From assembly GCA_050084985.1 (NCBI GenBank), contig JBITNC010000001.1, forward strand, positions 11,966,001 through 12,030,000: DNA of 64,000 nt. The letters run 5' to 3'. Shown here piece by piece: positions 45,065 through 56,774 of this stretch (positions within the stretch are counted from its first letter, which is position 1; the number at the start of each line of letters is the position of its first letter). The DNA comes from Nageia nagi. Lineage: Eukaryota; Pinophyta. The translations under genes were made by a program, and so were the position numbers. A model generated the notes under the pieces. The model was not told the origin of the DNA. It saw only the letters and a program-made list of their open reading frames with translations, and made no database searches.

Positions 45065-46141
45065 AATTTCTAGCAATGTGACCATAGTTGTGATAGTTAT
45101 AACATTCTATAGCATAATCCATCAATGGTGCAAATATGTTTCTACTTGAGAAGTTTCTTGGATTATATTATATTTGCACTCAGAGATTCTATGTCCATAC
45201 CCATTGCACTTAAAATAATAACTAGAAAAGGATTGAGTGAACCTAGGTTGTGGGCTTTGCCACATTGTAGTAGGTACCAAAAATATTTCTCTTTTGATTG
45301 TTACATGTTTAAATCCATCATTATCCATATTCCTATCATTTTATTAGTACTATTTTGTCTTGCATAAGATGGTTTTTGCTTGATTGATCGATTTCTTTTC
45401 TTCTTTGATTTCTATTTTTTTATCTGCATATTTGGAGGTGTTTTCTTCTTCAAAACCTAGACAAAATTTAATATTTAGTGATCTTTACTCTTCAGCATTT
45501 CATCTAACTTTAAATATCCTCCCTTGAGTTTATGATACTCACTAATCTTATGACTCATATCCTCTAGTTGAATACTCAACCCTGTAATCTCTCTTCCAAT
45601 TTGTTGCACTACTCAACTTTGGTAGTGAGTTGTTCTTCAAGATCCTTAGTTATTTTTTGCATTTCTTCTACCTGTACTTTTAATCTTATGATGATTTCAT
45701 TTGCATCATCAAGTTTCTAAGAATTTTTCCTATGCTCTTCCTTTCTATCTCTAATTCTTCTAGAATGCAATTAGTTCTCCTTCCAGATTGAATTTTGCTT
45801 CAATTTCTTCTTCCAATTTTTGTTTCATTTTTGGTTTTTCCTCTTCAAATGCCATGAAGAGAGCTTCATCAAAATCTTCTTCTGAGTCTTCATTTGAGTT
45901 AGCTTTTGATGAACTAATATTCATGGAAATAAAGTTTTTCTTCTTGAAATTACCTTTTATGAAATTCAATTTTATCTTCCACCACTTCTCTCTCTATGCA
46001 AACTTTCATCATCTTGGTTCTTTTCTTTGTGCAAACATTTCTTTATAAAATGCCCTACATCTCCACAATTGAAATATTTAAAAGGAATTTCCCTTTTCTT
46101 TGTGTGGACATTTCTCTACAAAATGTCCTAATTCCCACAAC
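45065..46141 (-). pseudogene. Copia gag C-terminal part with four CCHC knuckles
   Basis: Gag nucleocapsid binds element RNA. Minus-strand CCHC motifs lie at about 46,139-46,106, 46,072-46,032, 45,217-45,176 and 45,107-45,069. They are spaced as two pairs with a Lys/Glu-rich linker between (open piece 45,969-45,760, with an acidic Asp-Glu run). In at least three knuckles the first or second Cys reads Tyr (TGC or TGT to TAC or TAT). Upstream of 46,141 the gag core is not recognisable; the plus-strand frame E3 starts there, suggesting truncation. Confidence 0.6.
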
Positions 46142-46159
46142 CATGGTCACCAAGGATCT

Positions 46160-48260
46160 TCTCCCACCTTGGCTAAGTTTTTATGAAATTAAAGTGAATT
46201 ATGATCAAAAGTGGATGGCATTTTGAAGAACATGATAAAATAGCTTAAAAGCAATAAGTCATCCATAGAGAAAATATCAGCTTTCAATTAGTATCGAAAT
46301 TGAATCTAGGAATTAGTTTGCACCATTGAGTTTATATATGGATGATTTATTTATGAAAATGTGGCATCTAGAGCATCCTAATGATGTTGATTCTTTAGAT
46401 GAAGAAGGAAAAACTAGAAAAGAGGAGCAAGCCCAAGTACTGGAAGAAGATGTTCTAGAAAACTCTCCATAGAAGGCTAAGAAAGTATACTCTTTGAAGA
46501 GAAAGGCTCAACCTAGCCCTTAAAGCATGCAACCATGAAGCATGTCAAACAAGCCACTCCATGTTAGTTATGCACTCTCATCACTCTACTTCTTCTTCTT
46601 CTACTTCAATTTCTAAATCAATCCTAGTTATGTCTCCTTCATCAATTGCATCAATAATATCAATGCCAACTCCTTTGCCCATTTGTCATACCTCTAGTCC
46701 CTCTATTTACATTCACATTAACCACACCAACACTAGTCATGTCTCAAGCACTTCCACCTCTACTCTCCACCTTAGCTACATAAACTGTCACCCCCATTGC
46801 CCAATTTCCCTCGACATCAACAAACCCACTTTCACCAGTAAACCTAGTCATAAATGTAGTCTGGGCCTTGCCCAAGCAAGCCCTTTGACATTGGCTAAGC
46901 AAATCATGTCAACACCAATGTAATACTAGAGTCTTAGTTCATCATTTATCACTATTTTTAAGTAGCAGGTGTCCATTGATGGGATAATGCAACAATACCA
47001 ACAGATGAAGGCCAACCAAGAGGCTTGGATGGATAAGTAGCTAAAGAAGATTCCTATTCTATAAAATCTAGTAAGGCTCTAGAGTTTCCTAGACTCAAGA
47101 GCAAGGTCATATAGATGGTAGTTTCCCATGAATCTCAAGAAGGTCTTGGGGACCTCTATAGCCATGAATATGACCATCAAGATAGACTTGGCCAATGTGC
47201 CTAGGTAGGATAACAATGAGTTATTGCACACTACAATTAACTTGAATATTTATAAGGCCACCAAGCTAGAAGCTAAGTATAATAAGGTGCTCAAGTTCAA
47301 TGAGTCACTCAAGAAGCAATTAGAGCTTCAAACTTCTAAGTTATAAGCTACAAAAAATTAAATTTATGGGTTGAAGAAAGCTTTAGCCAATGATCCCATA
47401 GCTAATGCATTGGTGGAGAATAATGTTATGCTTGACAAAAAGGAGGTAGAACTAGGAAGAAGGAAGCTACCATTGTGGTAAAAGACCAAGAGCTAGCGAA
47501 TAAAGATACTAAAATTACATTAAAGGATGCAACCATTAGTAGTCTAAATGCTAATTTGGCACAGCTACAATAGCTAGCCCATACAATAAAGTAGATAAGG
47601 TATTTTTACTAAAGGTAAAAAAAAAATCTAGAATTCAATCACTCTAGACCTAAAAATGTTAATACAATTTTGAAATCATGTGAAGGTTTTCTTCAAAGGG
47701 TTAAATAAGCTCAATGTAGAGGTTCTTAAGAAGAAAGCTAGCTATGATCTACTAATAGAGGATGACAAGAAGGAAATTAAAAAAATGAGCAAAGTCTCCC
47801 ATGAATAGTTAAAGGCTTTGAATCTAAGGAGTAGAATGAAGATGTTAACATGGATAAATCACCCTATGCAGGGGAAAGGAGTCCGTGATAGTATAAAAAA
47901 AGCCTACTCAAATGGCAAAGCAAGATTGATTCTTTGAAAGGAGAATTGTAGGACATAGTGTCTTTAGGGATACCAATTTTGTGGAAGGAAAATAAAGAAC
48001 CCATCCCAAATACAAAATTTTTAAGCAAAATACAAGAGGCTACGATGGATAGTTTAGATGTTGATAGCTTAATAGCTTCATTCAGTGAGAAAAGTATACT
48101 ACAATTCTTTGAGTACTATGAAAAGATAAAAGTTAATCTATAGCAATTACTCCAAACTCATGAGCAAATTTCCTATGATATCCCTAATTTAATGGCTTTG
48201 GCTGAGTTTCAATTGAATAATCTATCTAATGTCTAAGAGAATTAGTACAAAGTGCAGTAG
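46160..48260 (+). pseudogene. Decayed coiled-coil frame (E3)
   Basis: I do not recognise this protein. It starts near the broken Copia gag and ends just before the LTR of element C. Segments: an acidic region at 46,340-46,470 with Glu-Glu-Gly-Lys and Val-Leu-Glu-Glu-Asp; a Ser/Thr/His-rich stretch at 46,561-46,923; a Lys/Leu/Glu-rich coiled coil at about 47,240-47,900 with frameshifts; and an open piece at 47,958-48,143. The order (low complexity, then coiled coil) resembles 444-2,414 and 38,070-41,302. It may be the body of an element whose ends I could not find. Confidence 0.4.
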
Positions 48261-48288
48261 TAATCAATAGTTAAGTGATTTTTTCAAG

Positions 48289-50095
48289 TGTTCTACCTAT
48301 CTCGACCCCAAATTGCTTTTAATAAGGTGAAATTTTCCCTCAAAAGTCACCAAAATGTATACTTATATATAATTCTATATTTTTGGGAAGACCCTTGAAG
48401 TGTATTTAATGTATTTGAAGCATTATTTTGTAGTTGTGAAGATTTCAAAGTCTTTCGAATGAAAATAAGCTAAGTATAAAGGGATCTCGAAAGAGATGAC
48501 ATCATGTAGAGTAGCAAAATTTCATTTTTGTCTTATCATCAAACCCAAGAGATGATGATGTCATAAATGAAGTTTGTAGAGTGTGAGGGTCTTATTTTTT
48601 TTCTTTCTATCAAGCCTAAGGGGAGATGATGTCATATGAAGAATTCAATATTCCAAAGTTTGCTCGACCTAGTAACCTTGGGAAGAAGTAGAGTAAAAAT
48701 GGCTAGGTATAAGACATTTCTCATTATGACATCACTCAGGGTGCAAAACTTTTAGTTTTGTCTTATCACTAGACTTGGAGAAAGGTGATGTCATCAAGGC
48801 AATGTGTGGCCCCCTGAAGAAGATGGAATAGGGAAGAAAAGACCCAAGTAGAAGATGACCTCAGAAGAAATACTACAAAGTGTGGAGATCTTATTTTGTT
48901 CTTACCATCAAGCCTAGGATAAGTGATGTGATTAACGAACATTCATAATTCCAAAATGATCCAACATAAAGCTTCAAAAGAAGAAATAAGATGAAAAGGC
49001 ATGATATAAAAACAAACATCTTTGAAATGATAACAAAGCTTTGGAAGAGAAGTAGATATGAGAGTAGAGGTCCGAAAAAGAGCATAATATTCTGAAACCA
49101 TAAGAGTAGCTCCCAAAAACTTTTGAAATGGTTTTTTACCTCTAGAGAAGTAGGAATAGTTATAAATACCTCTCTAGAGTTGTAGACTATTACAAAATAT
49201 TTTGAAAAAGATGCAAGTGATCAGAAAAACTCAAAATATGTAACTACCTGTAGACACCTAAAAATGTCCCTTTTTTAACTAGTAAACATTGAAATAATCA
49301 TAACTCTTCGTGACAATATAAAATAGGTTTAAAAACCATATTATTAGATAACTCCCATCGAGTACATGCAAAATGAGTGGTCATATGACTCTTTTAGGTA
49401 AAATTGACTATTTGGCGGTCATTTTAATATTATTACAAAATTGAAAACCAATTGCCAACGACCCAAAATAGTCATCGACATTTTGAGATGATCGTCGGTG
49501 TTCACCTAGTAATCGTCGGTGACTCTATAATAGCCGAACAAGAAACCAAAATAGCGAGAGAAAGTTGAAACATTTCATTCTTCCAAGATGATGTGGATAG
49601 AGGGGGTCAGTTATGACCTATGGTGGCTTTTCACTTCCCCTTACCAGCCTTGGAACATCTCACCCAAAATCTATAAATACAAGCCAATACAAAGCAATAG
49701 AGACTCGATCTTGACCCAATTTTGAAGTAGGGTAATGCTACCAAAATCTTGTGAGCTCATACCTTTTATTGTTTTATGTTAGCTTCAATTTAATACATGT
49801 CATACATAGATGCTTTGATGTTATTATCTTTTGCATGTGTGTTGGATTTATAGGTTGTCCATATCAAGGAGAGAAGCAAGCAAATCAAAAACAATGAAGA
49901 TCTAATACCTTCATTTTGGAAAATGGCATTTGTAAAAGTCCCTTCCAAGGGCAAATTGTAGTTTGAGCTGAAAATCAATATCAATTTATAATTACAACAT
50001 TTCTACCTATTTTACATAATTTGAGGTTCAGTGAAAATTTAAGAATAATTGTATTTTATGTTATTCTACATTCCAGCTCTATTTTCACTGCAACA
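48289..50095 (+). repeat. 5' LTR of element C
   Basis: TGTTCTACC at 48,289 and CTGCAACA at 50,095 give a TG...CA segment of 1,807 bp placed directly before a primer-binding site, with a TATA box inside. The 3' end is well supported; the start is inferred from TGTT/AACA symmetry. U3 (about 48,490-48,950) carries roughly four diverged units, each with an ATGACATCA or GATGATGTCAT motif and a TTTTGTCTTATCA-like block. Confidence 0.65.
49672..49679 (+). promoter_or_regulatory. TATA box of the C LTR
   Basis: TATAAATA preceded by ACCCAAAATC, within the LTR and about 420 bp before its end. Transcription would start near 49,705. Confidence 0.6.
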
Positions 50096-50098
50096 TTC

Positions 50099-50115
50099 TG
50101 GCGCTAGAAGGAGGG
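50099..50115 (+). other. Primer-binding site of element C
   Basis: TGGCGCTAGAAGGAGGG, three bases after the LTR end. Plant Gypsy elements of the Tat and Athila type commonly carry TGGCGCC-type sites here; this one differs by one C-to-T change. Confidence 0.7.
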
Positions 50116-52003
50116 CCCTTCCGTTATTGATAGGGAGGTTTTTTGTTTATGTTAAAAATGATTTTACCTTTCTGTTATCTAGTTTATTCGAATTTTTCCA
50201 TATACTAAATTTAAATTTTATGTTTTGTACTTTTTAGGAAATCTATTACAGAAACGCTAGTGATTGGAATCAGACGTCAATGACTCAAAAGGAATGCCAA
50301 CGATTTACAAAGTAATCCAGACTAAACATCGGTAATTTCATTATAAACACCAACGATTGGAATCAGATGCCAATGACTCAAAATAAATGCTAGCGATCTC
50401 TGTTTAAACATTGGTGACTCATACTCCAGGTCATTTTGTCTCCTTTTGTTATTTCTAATATATATATATATAATATTGTTAAAATGGAAGGATATTTTTG
50501 ACTATGATTCCTTTGCCCATAATGCATATAAGAATGGGTAGAAAAGGTTAAATGCATTGTTTTTATTAATTTACTTTATGTATAATGTTATGTATTTATT
50601 TTCATGTTTTAGGTGAAGGGTACATACACATTAATACTTTTTATCTTGTCTACTTATGCTCTCCCTTTGCACTTCGTGCGATCTAAGGTGACCAAAATAG
50701 ACCTGATAAGAAGGAGTAATTAATTCTTCTTTTCTTTCACATTCACACTATCATTAATTTGGTTAATTTATCCACACATAATGACCTCTTACCAAGTTTT
50801 CCCTTACCACTCCCTTGGAGGTCGAAGGGATATGTGACTAGTAAGAGGAGGTAATTTACTACACAAATACTTCCACAATTGGAAGGAGTAAATGAATCAC
50901 ATTAAAAGGAATGAACTTAAGGAAAATAAATCACATTTTGGGTAGTATAAATCATATTAAAAGGTTAACAAATTGGAGGGATTTGAATACACTAAGTACT
51001 TTCACTTAACAAAGTATGCTCTCACTTTTGCACTTCAAGCGATCCTAAGTGATCAGAAATAAGTTAAGTGAAAGAGGTAAAATTTATTCACATCTTATTT
51101 GGAAATATACTTCACATTAACACTCTTAAAGATGTCTACCCTTACCACTCCATTGGAGGTTGAAGGGATATGTGACTCTTGGAGGAATAATTGAACCTCA
51201 CTTAATTAATTTATCTACACTTAATGGCTTTTTACTAAGTTTGCTCTTACCACTCCATTAGAGGTCGAAGAGATATGTGACTAGTAAGAAGAGGAAATCT
51301 ATCACATATAAAACTTCCATATCTGGAAGGAGTTAATGAACATCATTAAGAGGTTGGATAATGAATCGCATTATAATTAAAAAGAACAATGGGGTTTATT
51401 AAGGTCAAGATTCACTTAAAATAAACTTTGATTGCATCACATTAAAATAAGATAAGTAAATGGACATGAATGTTTGGGAGAGTAGTATGCATAAATGTAT
51501 TTTACTTGTTTAAATGCATTTCATAAGACCTTAAAGGAATAATTGAACATTAACTAGTTGGATGTCACTACCAACCGTTAATTCTTACTTCTTTGTAACC
51601 ACCGACATAACACACTTGAAGACATAGAGCCAATTACACTTGGAAGTGATGACCAAGGTGACTTTCCTTTAGGTAGGAGTCAAAAAAGGAGGCTCATCTA
51701 GAACCAAGCCAAAAGCCATAGAAACTTGTAAACATTACTTAGAATTACCCAACCTACCTTGTTTAACACTTGACTAGTCAAAACAAACTAGGAAAATTAA
51801 AAAGATTAAAAATGAACAACTCATATTGTTCATTTAACTCAGACATTAAAAATATGTGAAAAAGATAAGAAAGATAATCATGTCATTAAAAGTAAGTTTG
51901 CATATAGGATGTTTTTGCTTTAAATTGTTTTCTCGAAAACATAATATAAAAGATAAAAATAGAGTTTCTTTTTTACGATGTTTGTTTATAATATCTAAAA
52001 AAA
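50116..52003 (+). other. Long leader of element C with internal repeats
   Basis: About 1.9 kb between primer-binding site and gag, without a supported gene. Near 50,258 and 50,349 a roughly 91-bp unit (GATTGGAATCAGA and CAATGACTCAAAA blocks) is repeated. The block CTTACCACTCC with GGAGGTCGAAGGGATATG occurs three times (about 50,803, 51,141 and 51,246), and a GCACTTC-GCGATC block twice (about 50,655 and 51,020). Long leaders are usual for Tat elements; these repeats could hold packaging or translation signals, which is inference. Confidence 0.6.
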
Positions 52004-54872
52004 ATGGTGCAAACTAGAAGTATGACAGCTAAGAAAATGCAAGAACACCCATTTGAAATACAAGAAATAGATCCAGATAATATGGATCTAATAGAGTATT
52101 TGGTTAGGAGGCCACCTCCTTTAGATGAATCAAATCCACAGGTAGTTCGTTATGTAGGTAAAGATTGGGATTGGGTTTATGATCAATCTAGATTGCAAAG
52201 ACAAAGTATAGAAGATCCTATTACCAAGGCTAGAATGCAAGTGTTAGATGAAGAGTTAATTGAAATTCATCGTCGCCTAGCTAATTATAGGGCTATTCCT
52301 AAGACATCTTCTAGTTTACCAGGAGATGTAGAAAAACTAAATCAAAGGCGTGATAACTTAGAAATGGACGAAGATAAATCTCGGGCCGAAACCATAGCGG
52401 TACTAGAGACTGAGCCATATAAAGTTAAATATGAAAGAGTCATTCATCTATTATCAGATGGTCAAAAAGTTAGTTCTTTAATCTGAAAAGAGGGATCTTT
52501 TTCTCATAAATCTCTTGAATTAGGAAAAAATGAAGTATCAATACCTACAAGTAATTTATCTCAAAGAGCTCCTTCAACGAAGCAAATAGAGAAATCTTAT
52601 TCCTCAAAGGGAGGATTACATAGAAGGACATCTAAGTTCAAAATAGAAGAGATACCTTCTTATGAAGAACTAAAAGAATGACAATTATATAAAACAAAAG
52701 CTGGACAAAAATTCATGAAAACATATGCTAATGATATTAAAAAGGCCGCAGAGATGCAATATCTTCTAAAGGAAGAAAATAGAAAAGTTAACGAATTCAT
52801 TAAAATTCAAGAACAAGAAAATAAATTAAAAGAAATGGAAGATAAACTTCTTAGAGATAAAAATAAATTCATAGAACAAGAACAAGCAAACAAAGAAAGA
52901 AATGAGTTCCTAGAACAAGAAAAGAAAAGACTTCATAAAGAACATGAGATTCAACTTTGTTTACAAGAATTACAACTTAAAGAATTAGAGAATGAAAAAA
53001 TCAAAAGGGAACAATATCTATGTATAGAGAAAGAAAAACAAAGACAGTGGGATGAATATCAAAAAATAAAAAATTTGAAACCTGAAACTCCTAAAGGAAG
53101 TCAAATACAAAGATATCGAGATCCTTACTTAGACAAACAAGAGGCGATGGATAAAGAGATAGCCATATTATTACAAAAGGAAATGGATAAAGAACTAGAA
53201 CTGCAAAAATTATATGATAAATAAAAGCAAGATTCCATTAAAAGTTGGGTTGAACAAACCCAAAATCAAACAAAACAACCTGATTACAAAGGAAAAGATC
53301 TATATGGAAAAAGTATATCCCAAAAACCTCCTAAAATCCCTATTTTGTGACATCATTCACCTCTTAAAATATTGCCTCCACCACCATCAGAGTTTCCTTT
53401 TGACTATGAGTCTTACACTTTAAGATCAATTTCAGAAAAGGATCCGAATACTCGAAGATATCATAGACACACTCAAGGTCGTAGAACCGACAAAGAATTA
53501 GAAGACTTTATGAAGGATTTTATAAATTGAGAAATGAATGTTCAAGGACTTCAAAAGTTAAATTATACCAATATTTGCAATGAACCTATTCATTCAAGTG
53601 TTCCAAAAAAAGAAAATACCATATAGGTTTGAATTTCCTAAAATAGAATCATTTAAGGGAAGAGAAGACCCCAAAGAACACTTGAGAAAATTTACATTTT
53701 CTAGTTATCAGATAGCTAATGATGACTCATTAATGTTACGTATATTTCCTATGACACTCGCAGGTCAAGCTTTGGATTGGTATAATAGTTTGCCTACACA
53801 TAGTTTATATACGTTTTGAACAATTGGCTAATCAATTTCTTGAACACTTTAGAATCAATATTAAAGAAAGATCTTCAATTACTGATCTTACAAGATTACA
53901 ACAATTTCCTGATGAAACTATACAAGATTACATCTCAAGATGGTGGGCTATACTCACTAGTATGCCTTATACAATACCACAAGAAGAATTGGTTAAATTA
54001 TTTAGTTAAAGTTGTTTAAGACCAATAGCCAATGTTCTCCAAATTCAACAACATAAAACTTTTGAAGAAGCTATTGCTCAGGCAGTAGTTATAGAAAGAG
54101 TTAAAATTCAAGATGGAGAACTAAAACTTAAGAAAAAAGAATACAAAAAGGGTAATCAATGTGAAAACATTAGTAAACAACCACAAAATAATCAAATAGC
54201 TATGATAGAAAATTTTGGTCAAGCTTCAAAAATCAAAGAAAATGTTGAACCTAAGCCTAAAAGAAATTTTACCCCATTATCAGAACCATTAGCTGAAATA
54301 CTTAAAAAATTATGTGATAATGGTATGATTACAACACCTGATATAAAACTTGAAAATCCTAATGCTAAAGGAAGCAAATGGTATAAGGAGAATGAATTTT
54401 GTGCTTATCATAGGCAAAAAGGACATAATACAAATAAATGTCAAACTTTACAACATAAAATTCAAGACTTGATAGATAGTTGAAAAATAGATGTGGATAA
54501 TCTTGTTGTGCCTTCAAATCAAAATTTAGGGATATATCAAAACCCCTTACCCTCAAATTAGGCTAACAATGTGGCAATTATCCCAAACCAAATGAACTAT
54601 ACATGGAATAATAAGGATATACCATTTATAGGAACTATAGATGATTCAATACATATGATTGGTATAGCTACAAGAGCACAACAATATCAAAATAAACAGG
54701 ATAATCCTTAAAAAAATCAATCAATATCAAACCCAATTAATATACAACCTATACCTCCTCCACAACAACCTAAAGTTTCGATAAAAGGTGCTCTTCAATG
54801 ACAATTAAAAATGTCTCCAGTTAAATGACCTTATTTGAATTATTACAATAGTCTAAGAGTTATAGGGAAGCC
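52004..54872 (+). pseudogene. Element C gag, long form with coiled coil, broken
   Basis: Starts at the ATG at 52,004 with Met-Val-Gln-Thr-Arg-Ser, a common start of plant Gypsy gag. The first 160 codons (to 52,486) end at a TGA; the same frame goes on through a 169-codon coiled coil (52,715-53,224) very rich in Lys, Glu and Gln and a Pro-rich link to about 53,608. A shift in an A-run leads to the capsid core (53,609-53,819), with Phe-Pro-Lys-Ile-Glu-Ser-Phe and Ala-Leu-Asp-Trp-Tyr. A second shift gives 53,824-54,483, ending in a knuckle Cys-x2-His-x4-His-x4-Cys (about 54,397-54,441). Stops are mainly TGA and TAA. Confidence 0.8.
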
Positions 54873-56744
54873 ATGAATCAAATTCTACAAGAAATTCAAG
54901 TAGATGTTAGTAACCCTGATAATTTTATTTCAATAGTTGAAAGTTTGAAGATATCTCAACAACCTAGTATCACCTTCTACGAACAAGAAAAATTAAATAA
55001 CGATGGACCAGGCAGACTTGATCCACCTTTACATATAATAGGTAAAGTAGATGGGAAATTATTTAAAAGAATTTTGATAGATGAAGGTTTAGCTATAAAT
55101 ATAATTTTAGATGCTGCATACAAAAATTTGAATTTATCAGATTCGCTTATCTTAGCTCCTTTACAAATTAGGGCATTTAATGATGTAGTGTGTTCAACTT
55201 TGGGATCAATAGTGCTTCTAATTATTGTAGGGGCTAAAACCGTTCAAACTTTATTACATATAATTGAAGGAAATATTATACAATACAACATCCTTTTAGG
55301 ACATCTATGGATTAGAGAAATGAAATGTGTTCTATCAACTTATCATGGATGTTTAAAATACATCTACAAATATAAAGTTCATTGTGTGTTTAAAGATCCA
55401 GATCCTTATTCACATTGTAATTTAATTTTTGATCCGAATAAAGTGACATTACCATCTCCTAGTTTATCAACCATATTAATGAACAAAAATATGAATCAAT
55501 CTGAAGTCATAAAGGGAAAAAGTGATATAGTTATACAAGATAAAGATACTTGGGAAAAAGTTGCTAAAACTTTAGATGAAAAATATGGAGCTTCTTCATC
55601 AAAACAAGTGAATACTACATTTAATAATGACTCATCCAATGTATATCCAATAAAAATTAAATTAATGGATTTAGGGATGGGAGAATATGACGTAGATGAT
55701 GTGGTATTTAATATACCTTCATCACAAGAAATGGGTAAAGTATCTGAATCACCTAGCGTAATTGGACAAATAGTACCTTTAGGAGAAGTACCTAATCAGA
55801 CAATGTTTATCTATGCGGGAATAGTAGATCCTGTGTCAACAATACCCAATCAAACATATGAAGGAAATTTCAATAATGATATGAAATATTTATTGCCATG
55901 TTCAAGAACATTTGTCTTAAACTATTTTAACAAATGTAATTGGCAAGGATGAGGATTGGGTCGATATGAACAGGGTCCATGAGAAATAATTGAATTACGA
56001 TACCAAGATCCCACTGATAAAAGAGGATTAGGTTATCAAAATGAATATAAAAATCTTGCTAAATTAGAAAATTCAGGAGAAGAGAATTTGGATTATAATG
56101 AAGAAATTTTAGAGAAAGAATCCATAGTACAAGAAATTATTGATATAAGATAAGAACAATTAAGTGAAATGGATGTCTTAGAAGGGGTCAAAATGCTCTT
56201 TATTAATAATATTGAGCCACCTTGGAATCATTCGTGCTTACCAAGTGATATACAGGAATAAATAAATAAAAATGTCGAATCATCAATCATTCCATATTCA
56301 GATATACCATTGATAAATATGGTTACAATAAAAGAGAATGATATTGAAGATCAAAATAATGAACAAATAGATGAAGTTAACGAAAATCAAAATTTAATCA
56401 AAATAATAGCCAATACTTCTATAGATGAAGTAATTGCTGATTTCTCTCTTATATCATCTAATCCTTCGGTACATGAATTCAAAAACGTAGATCACATATT
56501 TGGTTCCTATGAAAATCAAGTATGCACGAATGAACAAACTCAAGAATACGATGAAGAATATAGTGTTAATGATAATGGTTGGATACCAGTACCAAATCAA
56601 TTGGAAGAAGGGTCACATATGCTTACTGAAAAAGTCTTAGAAATAAATATTAGTAATGATCCTCAAAATCCTAAAATTATTCAATTAGGAGAAAACCTCA
56701 TGGAAAATGAACAAGAAGAAATTATAACCTTATTAAAAGAATGA
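54873..56744 (+). pseudogene. Element C protease and linker to RT
   Basis: The open segment 54,873-55,952 (359 codons) begins within a conserved Ser-Tyr-Arg-Glu-Ala-Met stretch, so the real start is upstream. The aspartic protease active site is at residues 68-72, Leu-Ile-Asp-Glu-Gly, where Asp-Gly-Gly or Asp-Ser-Gly is usual. The segment ends at a TGA inside a glycine-rich stretch (Trp-Gln-Gly, then Gly-Leu-Gly-Arg-Tyr), where Arg is expected. After two more stops, 56,310-56,744 is an acidic linker that leads into RT in the same frame. Protease would mature the gag-pol product. Confidence 0.75.
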
Positions 56745-56774
56745 GAAAATGTATTTGCATGGTCATATGCAGAC

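Larger units (their letters stand above)
27032..46141 (-). mobile_element. Ty1/Copia element (minus) split by three insertions
   Basis: Copia order on the minus strand: gag zinc knuckles (46.14-45.07 kb), protease (44.82), integrase (44.6-43.6), RT part 1 (43.3-42.93), RT part 2 (36.96-36.48), RNase H (34.44-33.83), polypurine tract (33,626-33,613) and 3' LTR (33,612-33,394 plus 28,733-27,032). Protein similarity resumes on the far side of each insertion: the Cys-Lys-Leu-Lys-Lys motif across 42,924/36,958, and the Leu-Tyr-Leu-Thr motif across 36,473/34,449. Protease before integrase before RT is diagnostic of Copia. The 5' LTR and the gag N-terminus are missing or lie outside what I can recognise. 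Confidence 0.75.
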
